From: Inquilinus ginsengisoli_A
GTDB lineage: Bacteria > Pseudomonadota > Alphaproteobacteria > DSM-16000 > Inquilinaceae
Length of the DNA stretch: 64,000 nucleotides
Direction: 5' to 3'
NCBI RefSeq assembly: GCF_031453975.1
Contig: NZ_JAVDPW010000009.1
Location: 124,001-188,000, forward strand
Both the position numbers and the translations under genes were made by a program. Positions 50,432 to 57,744 of this stretch are shown here, in pieces (position 1 is the first letter of the stretch; each line of letters begins with the position of its first letter). Below the pieces are notes generated by a model. The model did no database searches, was not told the origin of the DNA, and worked only from the letters and a program-made list of their open reading frames with translations.

Positions 50432-50752
50432 GCTTGGTCCCCTCCATTGCATTTGAGGTGAATGTGACGCACGTCCGACCCGCGGGCAATTCGCGAAGCG
50501 GACAGGTCAGCCCGTTGCCGTCGCTGCGGCGCGCATCCGCCACGGCCCTGGGCCGGGATGCGTCTTGATCGGACACAAGTCCTCGATTATCGGCCGATGG
50601 TGGCTTCTCTGTGTCCCCGGCAGGGCTTTCGCCTGATCCGGTCCTAGGACGCCCCGCCCAGGCGATTAAGGCGCCGATCGCCATCGGCGAACACTAAAGC
50701 AATTCCTAAACTATCTCTTGCCGGGTTGCTGCTGGCCATGATACTTAAGAAT
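50432..50752. other. Divergent regulatory interval between the RTX and ArsR genes
   Basis: About 320 bp with no convincing gene. It holds the palindrome GTCCTAGGAC at 50641-50650 (also found upstream of the second RTX gene) and an AT-rich stretch just before the ArsR gene (about 50694-50760). Confidence 0.6.
50641..50650. promoter_or_regulatory. GTCCTAGGAC palindrome upstream of RTX gene 1
   Basis: A perfect 10-bp palindrome containing the rare CTAG tetranucleotide, 210 bp upstream of the RTX start. An identical copy lies 152 bp upstream of the second RTX gene (57584-57593). I found no third copy in the window. Confidence 0.5.
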
Positions 50753-51109
50753 ATGCTTTACCAATCAACCGCCCCGCTCGATCTCATGTTCCAGGCCCTG
50801 GCCGATCCCGGTCGGCGGCTGATGGTGGAGCGGCTGTGCCACGGGCCGGCTTCGGTCAGCGAATTGGCCAAGCCGCTGGAGATGACCCTGTCCGCGGTGA
50901 TGCAGCATCTCGCGGTGCTGGAGACCAGCGGCCTCGTCCGGTCCGAGAAGGCCGGGCGGGTGCGCACCTGCCGGATCGAGGCGGCGGCGCTGCGCACGGC
51001 CGAATCCTGGATCGGCGACCGGCGGACGCTGTGGGAGCGCCGCCTCGACCGTCTCGGTGACTTTCTCGACGAAACCCCGGAAGACCCCAAGCAAGGAGGC
51101 ACGCCATGA
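50753..51109 (+). CDS. ArsR family transcriptional regulator
   Basis: 118 aa if ATG 50753 is used (MLYQSTAPLDLMFQALADPG); ATG 50738 is an alternative. Winged helix: ALADPGRRLMVERLCHGPAS, SVSELAKPLEMTLSAVMQHL and AVLETSGLVRSEKAGRVRTC. No metal-binding Cys cluster as in ArsR itself, so it belongs to the subgroup paired with AHSA1/SRPBCC proteins. It overlaps the next gene by 4 bp (ATGA), and probably represses itself and the partner gene. Confidence 0.87.
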   Translation: MLYQSTAPLDLMFQALADPGRRLMVERLCHGPASVSELAKPLEMTLSAVMQHLAVLETSGLVRSEKAGRVRTCRIEAAALRTAESWIGDRRTLWERRLDRLGDFLDETPEDPKQGGTP

Positions 51110-51579
51110 CCGAACGATCCGTCACCCATTCCACCTTCGTCCTGGAGCGGACCTACAACGCCACCCCGGCCCGGGTCTTCGCCGCCTGGTCAACGGCCGA
51201 GGCGCTGCTGCGCTGGGGATCGCCCGGCGAGGGCTGGCAGGTCGGCTTCGACCGCTTCGACTTCCGGGTCGGCGGCGGCAATATCTGCCGCTTCGGCCCG
51301 GCCGGCGGCGACGTCTATGTCAACGACGCGCGCTACCAGGACATCGTGCCGGGTCGCCGCATCGTTACCGCCGACACCATGACCTGCGGCGACAAGCGGC
51401 TGTTCGCCGGGCTGGCCACCGTGGAGTTCCACCCCGCGGGTGCCGGCTGCCGCCTGGTCTTCACCGAACAGGGCGCCTTCCTCGACGGCCACGACCTGCC
51501 CGAGAACCACAAGGCCGGCTGGACCGAGATGCTCGGCAATCTGGACGTCGAGTTGCGGCGCGCCTCGGCGGCCGCCTGA
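51106..51579 (+). CDS. SRPBCC/AHSA1 domain protein (ArsR partner)
   Basis: 157 aa. START-like fold motifs: SVTHSTFVLERTYNATPARV, FAAWSTAEALLRWGSPGEGW, a central DTMTCGDKRLFAGLATVEFH and the C-terminal GWTEMLGNLDVEL. Such small ligand-binding proteins are nearly always encoded with an ArsR regulator and are proposed to bind hydrophobic compounds, but their role is unclear. It is translationally coupled to the ArsR gene. Confidence 0.9.
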   Translation: MTERSVTHSTFVLERTYNATPARVFAAWSTAEALLRWGSPGEGWQVGFDRFDFRVGGGNICRFGPAGGDVYVNDARYQDIVPGRRIVTADTMTCGDKRLFAGLATVEFHPAGAGCRLVFTEQGAFLDGHDLPENHKAGWTEMLGNLDVELRRASAAA

Positions 51580-51591
51580 CGGACCGGCGGG

Positions 51592-52182
51592 CTACAGCCC
51601 TCGGCGCGAGCGCAGGGCGGCGACCAGGGTGCCGTCGTCGAGATAGTCCAGCTCGCCGCCCACCGGCACGCCATGGGCCAGACGGGTGACGGCGGGGCCG
51701 GTGCCCTCCAGTTTCTCGGCCAGGTAGTGCGCCGTGGTCTGGCCGTCGACCGTGGCGTTCAGCGCCAGGATCACCTCGGTCACCCCGGGCTCGCGGGCGC
51801 GGGCGACCAGCTGCGGCACCGACAGGTCGTCCGGCCCGATACCGTCGATCGCGGACAGCGTGCCGCCCAGCACGTGGTAGCGGCCACGGAAGGCGCGCGC
51901 CCGCTCCAGCGCCCACAGGTCGGCCACCTGCTCGACCACGCAGATCACGCCGATGTCCCGTGTGGGGTCGGTGCAGATCGGGCAGGGGTCGCTGGTGTCG
52001 AGGTTGCCGCAGATCGAACAGGGCACGATCGCCCGCGCCGCGGCGTCCAGCGCCGCCGCCAGCGGGCGCATCGCCGTGTCGCGGTGGCGCAGCAGGTGCA
52101 GCGCGACGCGGCGGGCCGACCGGGGCCCCAGCCCCGGCAGCCGCGCCAGCAGGTCCATCATCACCGCGATCTCGCCGCTCAT
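51592..52182 (-). CDS. recR: Recombination protein RecR
   Basis: 196 aa from ATG 52182 (MSGEIAVMMDLLARLPGLGP); the frame is open upstream, but homology begins here. Helix-hairpin-helix (LPGLGPRSARRVALHLL), Cys4 zinc finger (CSICGNLDTSDPCPIC) and Toprim domain (VICVVEQVADLWALER; VTEVILALNATVDGQTTAHY). RecR works with RecF and RecO to load RecA at gaps. It is convergent with the ArsR-SRPBCC pair; dnaX and ybaB, often its neighbours, are not in the window. Confidence 0.95.
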   Translation of the reverse strand: MSGEIAVMMDLLARLPGLGPRSARRVALHLLRHRDTAMRPLAAALDAAARAIVPCSICGNLDTSDPCPICTDPTRDIGVICVVEQVADLWALERARAFRGRYHVLGGTLSAIDGIGPDDLSVPQLVARAREPGVTEVILALNATVDGQTTAHYLAEKLEGTGPAVTRLAHGVPVGGELDYLDDGTLVAALRSRRGL

Positions 52183-52332
52183 CCCAATCCCATGGCTGTC
52201 CGGGCCGGTGCCGGCCCTCACCCGGGCATCCTAACGGTGTCCGACCTCTCCCGCCACGCGCGAGAGGCAACGCGAAGTCGTGGAGTTCCCGCCTTGAACG
52301 TCCTCGGCGCTTCGCCTATAACCGACGGCGCT

Positions 52333-52406
52333 GCGGGTGTAGCTCAATGGTAGAGCAGAAGCTTCCCAAGCTTACGACGAGGGTTCGATTCCCTTCACCC
52401 GCTCCA
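52333..52406 (+). tRNA. tRNA-Gly (anticodon CCC)
   Basis: 74 nt with encoded CCA. Acceptor GCGGGTG pairs with CACCCGC; D-arm GCTC-AATGGTA-GAGC; anticodon loop TTCCCAA gives CCC; T-arm AGGG-TTCGATT-CCCT. The first base pair of the anticodon stem (G-A) is imperfect, the rest pairs normally. It reads GGG codons. Confidence 0.93.
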
Positions 52407-52576
52407 GCCCTCACCCCTGATTCGATGCGTGCCGCAGGACGCCGGTGATTCCCGCATGGCGGGCGGCGGAGCCATGCAGCCGAAGCTGTGGCCGTCCCGC
52501 GCCATGGGGTGGTTCCGGTCGTCCCCGCCTCCCCCTAATCTCTCCGGCGCCAACACACCGAGGAGGGAGGCAGGAC

Positions 52577-53932
52577 ATGAACCATGCGGGCAAGGTGATC
52601 GAGGGCCTGATGCGGGCGGAGCTCGATCGCTACACAGCGGCGAACCCCGTCTCGCGGCGCCTGGCAGACCGGGCGGCAGAGGCCTTTCCCGGCGGCGTGC
52701 CGCTGCATTGGATGCGCGACTGGGCCACGCCCTTTCCGCTGTTCATGGCCGAAGCCAAGGGCGCGGAGCTGGTCGACGCCGACGGCCATCGCTACACCGA
52801 TTTCTGCCTGGGCGACACCGGGTCGATGTTCGGCCATTCGCCGGAACCCGTTGTGCGCGCGGTGACCGACCAGATTGCCCGCGGCGTCACCGCCATGCTG
52901 CCGACCGAGGACGGGATCGCCGCCGCCGAGGCGCTGGCCAGCCGCTTCGGCCTGCCGTTCTGGCAGGTCACCACCACCGCCACCGACGCCAACCGCTTCG
53001 TGCTGCGCTGGGCCCGCGCCATCACCGGCCGGTCCAGGATCCTGGTGTTCAACGGCTGCTACCACGGCACGGTCGACGACACCTTCGTCCGGCTGGTCGA
53101 CGGCCGTCCGGTGCACCGGCCCGGCCTGCTGGGCCAGGTGATCGACCTGACCGACCACACCCGCGTGGTCGAGTTCAACGACGTGGCGGCGCTGGAGGCC
53201 GCGCTGGCGCCGGGCGATGTCGCCTGCGTGCTGACCGAACCGGCCCTGACCAATATCGGCATGGTGCTGCCCGACGAGGGCTTCCACGCCGCCTTGCGCC
53301 ATCTGACGCGCCGGCACGGCACGCTGCTGGTGATCGACGAGACCCACAGCATCTCCACCGGCCCCGGCGGCTGGACCCGCGCCCATGGGCTGGAGCCCGA
53401 TTTCCTGACCCTCGGCAAGCCGATCGCCGGCGGCATCCCCTGCGGCGTCTACGGCTTCACCGCCGCGGTCGAATCGCGGATGCGCCATGTCCAGGCAGGC
53501 GTGCCGCACGGCCACAGCGGCATGGGCACCACCCTGTCGGCCAATGCCCTGGCCATGCGCACCCTGCGGGTGATGCTGGAGGAGGTGATGACCGATGCCG
53601 CCTATGCCGGCATGGTCGCGCTGGCCCGGCACCTGGCCCGGGGGCTGGAGGCGGCGATCGCCCGCCATGGCCTGGCCTGGCACGTCACCCAGATCGGCGC
53701 CCGGGTCGAGTTCCACTTCACCCCGGCCCCCTACCGCAACGGCGGCGAGGCCGCGGCGGCGATGCGGCCCGAGCTGGAGCAGCTGGTGAACCTGTTCCTG
53801 ATCAACCGCGGCGTGCTGATCGCCCCGTTCCACAACATGATGCTGACCAGCCCGGCCACGACGGAGGAACAGATCGCCCGTTTCCTGCACGCCTTCGACG
53901 CCTGCGCCGCGGCGCTGGCCGGCCACGCCTGA
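52577..53932 (+). CDS. Class III aminotransferase (pyridoxal phosphate; GSA-aminomutase-like)
   Basis: 451 aa from ATG 52577, with a strong AGGAGGGAGG site. Fold type I motifs: FPGGVPLHWMRDWATPFPLF, YTDFCLGDTGSMFGHSPEPV, and the PLP lysine in FLTLGKPIAGGIPCG, with IDETHSISTGPGG before it. It resembles glutamate-1-semialdehyde aminomutase-like and putrescine/beta-alanine transaminase groups. The next gene (14 bp) is a PuuA-like glutamine synthetase, so a polyamine or amine catabolism role is more likely than haem synthesis. Confidence 0.87.
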   Translation: MNHAGKVIEGLMRAELDRYTAANPVSRRLADRAAEAFPGGVPLHWMRDWATPFPLFMAEAKGAELVDADGHRYTDFCLGDTGSMFGHSPEPVVRAVTDQIARGVTAMLPTEDGIAAAEALASRFGLPFWQVTTTATDANRFVLRWARAITGRSRILVFNGCYHGTVDDTFVRLVDGRPVHRPGLLGQVIDLTDHTRVVEFNDVAALEAALAPGDVACVLTEPALTNIGMVLPDEGFHAALRHLTRRHGTLLVIDETHSISTGPGGWTRAHGLEPDFLTLGKPIAGGIPCGVYGFTAAVESRMRHVQAGVPHGHSGMGTTLSANALAMRTLRVMLEEVMTDAAYAGMVALARHLARGLEAAIARHGLAWHVTQIGARVEFHFTPAPYRNGGEAAAAMRPELEQLVNLFLINRGVLIAPFHNMMLTSPATTEEQIARFLHAFDACAAALAGHA

Positions 53933-53945
53933 GGGAGGATCGGCC

Positions 53946-55316
53946 ATGCCCGACGCGACCTCGAAGACCAGCGCCGCCGATCCCGCCCAGGAATGCCTCG
54001 ACTTTCTGGCCCGGCACCGTGACATCCGCTTCGTCGACATCCTGCTGACCGATGCCTGCGGCGTGCAGCGCGGCAAGCGCATCCCGGTCGGCGAGCTGGA
54101 ACGGATCTGGCGCAGCGGGCGCTTCATGCCCGGCTCGATCATCAGCCTCGACATCACCGGCGCCGATGTCGAGGAGACCGGCCTGGTGTGGGAGGACGGC
54201 GATGCCGACCGCAGCGCCCGGCCTATCCCCGGCACGCTGGTGCCGGTGCCGTGGAAGGCCGAGCCTTCGGCCCAGGTGCTGCTGACCCTGTTCGAACTCG
54301 ACGGCAGCCCGTCGGCCTACGACCCGCGCCAGGTGCTGGCCCGGGTGGTGTCGCGGCTGGCGGCGGACGGCCTGCACCCGGTGGTGGCGGTGGAGCTCGA
54401 GTTCTACCTGTTCGACGGGTCGTGGCGCGAGACCGGGCGGCCGATCCCGCCGCGCGGCTCCAGCACCGGCAAGCAGGCCTACGGCATCGCCGATCTCGAC
54501 GAGCTCGGCGACTTCCTCGCCGACCTCTACGCCAGCTGCGCGGTGCAGGGCCTGCCGGCCGACACCGCGATCAGCGAATACGCGCCGGGCCAGGTCGAGA
54601 TCAATCTGAAGCACCGCCCCGACGCGCTGCGCGCCGCCGACGACGCCATCATGTACAAGCGCGTGGTCCGCGCCGTGGCCCGCCGCCATGGCATGGAGGC
54701 CACCTTCATGGCCAAGCCCTATGCCGGGGAATCCGGCAACGGCACCCATCTGCACATCAGCCTGGCGGATGGCGAGGGCAACAACCGCTTCGCGGCCGAG
54801 GGCGGCGACGACCTGCTGCGCCACGCCATCGGCGGCATGGGGGCGACCATCCGGGACGGCATGCTGGTGTTCGCGCCCAACGCCAACTCCTACCGCCGGT
54901 TCCAGACCCTCAGCTACGCGCCGCTGGCGCCGACCTGGGGCGTCAACAACCGCACGGTGGCGCTGCGCGTGCCGATCGGCCCGCCGGCAGCGAAGCATGT
55001 CGAGCACCGGGTGGCAGGCGCCGACGCCAACCCCTATCTGGCGCTGGCGGCGGCACTGGCCGGGATGCACCGGGGCATCCTGGACCAGCGCGATCCGGGA
55101 CCGCCGGTGACCGGCAACGGCTACGGGACGCCGGCGTCGGACATCCCGCCGAACTGGCTGGATTCGATCCGCGACTTCCGCGCCTCGGCGCTGATGCGGG
55201 ACTATCTCGGCGACGCCTTCGTCGACGCCTTCGCCAAGATCAAGCTGGCCGAATACCGCCGCTTCAACGCCCAGGTCCCACCGCTCGATTTCGACTGGTA
55301 CGTCAAGGTGGTGTGA
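53946..55316 (+). CDS. Glutamine synthetase family protein (PuuA-like gamma-glutamyl-polyamine synthetase)
   Basis: 456 aa. The beta-grasp N-terminal domain and catalytic domain carry the GS signatures: VELEFYLFDG (metal Glu), EYAPGQVEINLKH, GMEATFMAKPYAGESGNGTH plus LHISLADGE, and NSYRRFQ with PTWGVNNRTVALR. The short C-terminus lacks the adenylylation loop of GlnA. The pairing with a class III aminotransferase recalls the gamma-glutamylated putrescine pathway; gamma-glutamyl-GABA hydrolase (puuD) is not nearby. A GGAGG site lies about 10 bp before the ATG. Confidence 0.85.
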   Translation: MPDATSKTSAADPAQECLDFLARHRDIRFVDILLTDACGVQRGKRIPVGELERIWRSGRFMPGSIISLDITGADVEETGLVWEDGDADRSARPIPGTLVPVPWKAEPSAQVLLTLFELDGSPSAYDPRQVLARVVSRLAADGLHPVVAVELEFYLFDGSWRETGRPIPPRGSSTGKQAYGIADLDELGDFLADLYASCAVQGLPADTAISEYAPGQVEINLKHRPDALRAADDAIMYKRVVRAVARRHGMEATFMAKPYAGESGNGTHLHISLADGEGNNRFAAEGGDDLLRHAIGGMGATIRDGMLVFAPNANSYRRFQTLSYAPLAPTWGVNNRTVALRVPIGPPAAKHVEHRVAGADANPYLALAAALAGMHRGILDQRDPGPPVTGNGYGTPASDIPPNWLDSIRDFRASALMRDYLGDAFVDAFAKIKLAEYRRFNAQVPPLDFDWYVKVV

Positions 55317-55344
55317 GGGGGCGAGAGGCCCCGCCGTCCTTCTC

Positions 55345-55436
55345 TGTCATCCTCGGGCTTGACCCGAGGATCCAGGGGCTTTCGAGAGCAGTTCTTGGTG
55401 GCCCCTGGATTGCCGGGTCAAGCCCGGCAATGACAG
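55345..55436. repeat. Dispersed palindromic repeat (TGTCAT ... ATGACA)
   Basis: 92 bp bounded by TGTCAT and ATGACA. Left hairpin TCCTCGGGCTTGACCCGAGGA, right hairpin TTGCCGGGTCAAGCCCGGCAA, with AGGGGCT/GGCCCCT-type inner complementarity (CCAGGGGCT ... GCCCCTGG). A well-known style of intergenic repeat in alphaproteobacteria. A second copy may begin at the end of the window. Confidence 0.85.
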
Positions 55437-55470
55437 GAAAAGGAACGGCGATCGCAAGGCTGCGGGAGGA

Positions 55471-57276
55471 TCACCAGCCGCAGCTCTGGCCCTTGTTCTG
55501 TTCGGTCAGCCAGTCGTTCAGCGGCGTGAAGTATTCGACCACGGCGCTGGCATCGGTCTTCCGCTCGCCGGTGAAGGCCTCCAGCTCGTCCGGCCAGGGC
55601 TTCGACTGGCCCATCGCCAGCATCGCGGCGAAGCGCTTGCCGACCTCCGCCTGGCCGTAGGTCGAGCAGCGGTGCAGCGGGCCGGTCCAGCCGGCCTGCT
55701 TGCAGGCGGCGCGCTGGAACTGGAACTGGTAGATCGCCGCGAGGAAATACCGGGTGTAGGGCGTGTTGCCGGGGATGTGGTACTTGGCGCCGGGGTCGAA
55801 GGCATCGGCCGGGCGCGGCCCCGGCGGCACCAGCCCCTGGTACTTCAGGCGCAGCGTCCACCAGGCGTCGTTGTAGCGGTCCGGCGTCGCCTGTCCGGCG
55901 AACACCTCCCAGCGCCAGCGATCGACCAGCAGGCCGAAGGGCAGGAAGGCGATCTTGTCGAGCGCCATCTTCAGCAGGAACGGGATGTCGCCCTCGTCGC
56001 CGGGCACCTTGTCCAGCAGACCGATCTGGTTGAGGTAGGTCGGGGTCAGCGCCGACAGGCCGATGAAGTCGCCGATCGCCTCGTGGAACCCGTCATTGGC
56101 GCCGTTCTTGAACAGGTAGGGCTGGTCCCTGTAGGCGCGCTGGTAGAAGTTGTGCCCGAGTTCGTGGTGGACGGTGTAGAAATCCTCGCCGTTCACCTTG
56201 GTGCACATCTTGATGCGGATGTCGTCGCGGTCGTCCAGGTCCCAGGCCGAGGCGTGGCAGACCACGTCGCGCCCCTCCGGCCGCACGATCTGCGACCGCT
56301 TCCAGAAGGTGTCGGGCAGCGGCGGCAGGCCGAGCGAGGTGTAGAAGGCCTCGCCGGTCTTCACCATCTTCGTCGGGTCGTAGCCGTGGTCGACCAGCAG
56401 CTTGTCCAGGCTGTAGCCCGAGACCTCGTCCTTCGGCGCCACCAGGTCGTAGATGTTGCCCCAGGATTGGGCCCACATGTTGCCCAGCAGGTCGGCGCGG
56501 ATCGGCCCGGTCCTGGGCTGCACCGCGTCGCCGTATCTGGCGTTCAGCCGGCCCCGGACATAGCAGTGCAGGTTCTTGTAGAACGGCACGACCTGACCCC
56601 ACAGCCGGTCGGTCTCGACGGCGAAGTCGTCGGCCGGCATGTCGTAGCCCGACCGCCACAGCGCGCCGGTGTCGGTATAGCCCAGGCTCTTCGAGCCCTC
56701 ATTGGCCAGCGCCACCAGCCGGGCGTAGTCCGGCTTCATCACCGGCGAGATGCTGTGCCAGCCCTCCCACACCGCCCGGGTCTCGGCCGGGTCGCGTGAG
56801 GCGGCCAGGATGTCCTCGGCGTCGCTCAGGGTCAGGGTCTTGCCTTGGTATGGGAACGCGCCGGTCGAATAGGTGGAATCGAGCTTGGTGCTCAGCTCCG
56901 CCAGCTCGCGCGCGGCGCCCGGCCGGCTGGGCGCGGGCAGCACCAGGTTGCGCTTCAGGATGTCGAGCTTGCGCCGCGTCACCGGGTCCAGCGGGACCTT
57001 GTCGAAGCGCGAGGCCTGCTCGGCCAAAGCGGTGGTCTTCTCGGTCCATTCGCCGTTGGCCTTGGCCTCCAGCCACATGGTGTCGTCGGTGATGAAGGTG
57101 GCGCGGACCCAGGAGGCCTTGTTGAGGTATTCGCTCAGGGTCGCCAGATCGGTCTCGGCCTTGGCCACGAAGGCCCGGGCCTCGTCCGGCGTGGGTGTCT
57201 TGGTGTCGGCCATGGCATGCGCACTCCAGAGCAGACAAGCGGCGGCGGCGCCGGCCGTCAGGAGACGGGATCTCAT
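55471..57276 (-). CDS. M2 family peptidyl-dipeptidase (angiotensin-converting-enzyme-like)
   Basis: 601 aa from ATG 57276 (MRSRLLTAGAAAACLLWSAH). Signal peptide to about residue 22. The zinc motif HELGH is complete (His371, Glu372, His375 in TVHHELGHNFYQRAYRDQ), with the third ligand Glu in FHEAIGDFIGLSA. Helical ACE fold with conserved LLGNMWAQSWGNIYDLVAPK. Bacterial M2 enzymes remove C-terminal dipeptides in the periplasm; their biological substrates are poorly known. The gene is divergent from the second RTX gene. Confidence 0.93.
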   Translation of the reverse strand: MRSRLLTAGAAAACLLWSAHAMADTKTPTPDEARAFVAKAETDLATLSEYLNKASWVRATFITDDTMWLEAKANGEWTEKTTALAEQASRFDKVPLDPVTRRKLDILKRNLVLPAPSRPGAARELAELSTKLDSTYSTGAFPYQGKTLTLSDAEDILAASRDPAETRAVWEGWHSISPVMKPDYARLVALANEGSKSLGYTDTGALWRSGYDMPADDFAVETDRLWGQVVPFYKNLHCYVRGRLNARYGDAVQPRTGPIRADLLGNMWAQSWGNIYDLVAPKDEVSGYSLDKLLVDHGYDPTKMVKTGEAFYTSLGLPPLPDTFWKRSQIVRPEGRDVVCHASAWDLDDRDDIRIKMCTKVNGEDFYTVHHELGHNFYQRAYRDQPYLFKNGANDGFHEAIGDFIGLSALTPTYLNQIGLLDKVPGDEGDIPFLLKMALDKIAFLPFGLLVDRWRWEVFAGQATPDRYNDAWWTLRLKYQGLVPPGPRPADAFDPGAKYHIPGNTPYTRYFLAAIYQFQFQRAACKQAGWTGPLHRCSTYGQAEVGKRFAAMLAMGQSKPWPDELEAFTGERKTDASAVVEYFTPLNDWLTEQNKGQSCGW

Positions 57277-57744
57277 GCGACGTTCCCCCTTCGATACGGT
57301 CAATTCAGGACAAAAACCCGGCTTTCTCCAGGCGCCGGTTCGATTGTCCCCCATGGAAGAAGCTGCCGGAATCGGGTGTCAATCGCGGTGTCGCCGCGCC
57401 AGGGCAGGGGCGGGCCTCCGGCGATTCGTAGGACGAAATTCTATGACGATCTCTGCATGATTCGGCCTGGGACGGTATCGCCGCCATCCACTCGCTGCGG
57501 ACCCAAGCAATTCTTGGACGAAAGATTCAAAATGCGCGCTATTTGATCTCGTTCCCATTGTACAGAGATTGCTGATGTCACGGGTCCTAGGACTGGTCTT
57601 AGGACATCTGGCCGATTTGCCCGCGATTACCGCAGTCGTTATGGTCGAAACACCTTCGGGACATCGACCGTGCGGGCCGTCGGCCATTTGCCGAAGCCCC
57701 CGATGTGCCGATGACGGCAATATAGCCCTTGAAAGGATTTCGAC
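57277..57744. other. Divergent intergenic region (M2 peptidase / RTX 2)
   Basis: About 470 bp with no credible gene. It contains the palindrome GTCCTAGGAC (57584-57593), a degenerate second copy (GTCTTAGGAC, 57596-57605) 2 bp on, and an AT-richer stretch near 57520-57560. It should hold promoters for both neighbours. Confidence 0.6.
57584..57605. promoter_or_regulatory. GTCCTAGGAC palindrome and degenerate copy upstream of RTX gene 2
   Basis: A perfect 10-bp palindrome identical to the one upstream of RTX gene 1, followed after TG by GTCTTAGGAC, a one-mismatch direct copy. Tandem half-similar sites suggest a cooperative binding site. Confidence 0.5.

Noticed and set aside
49121..50461. Long plus-strand frames opposite RTX gene 1
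   Set aside because: They mirror the repetitive RTX coding sequence in a high-GC background, show no ribosome site or family, and repeat with the same 417-bp period as the real gene.
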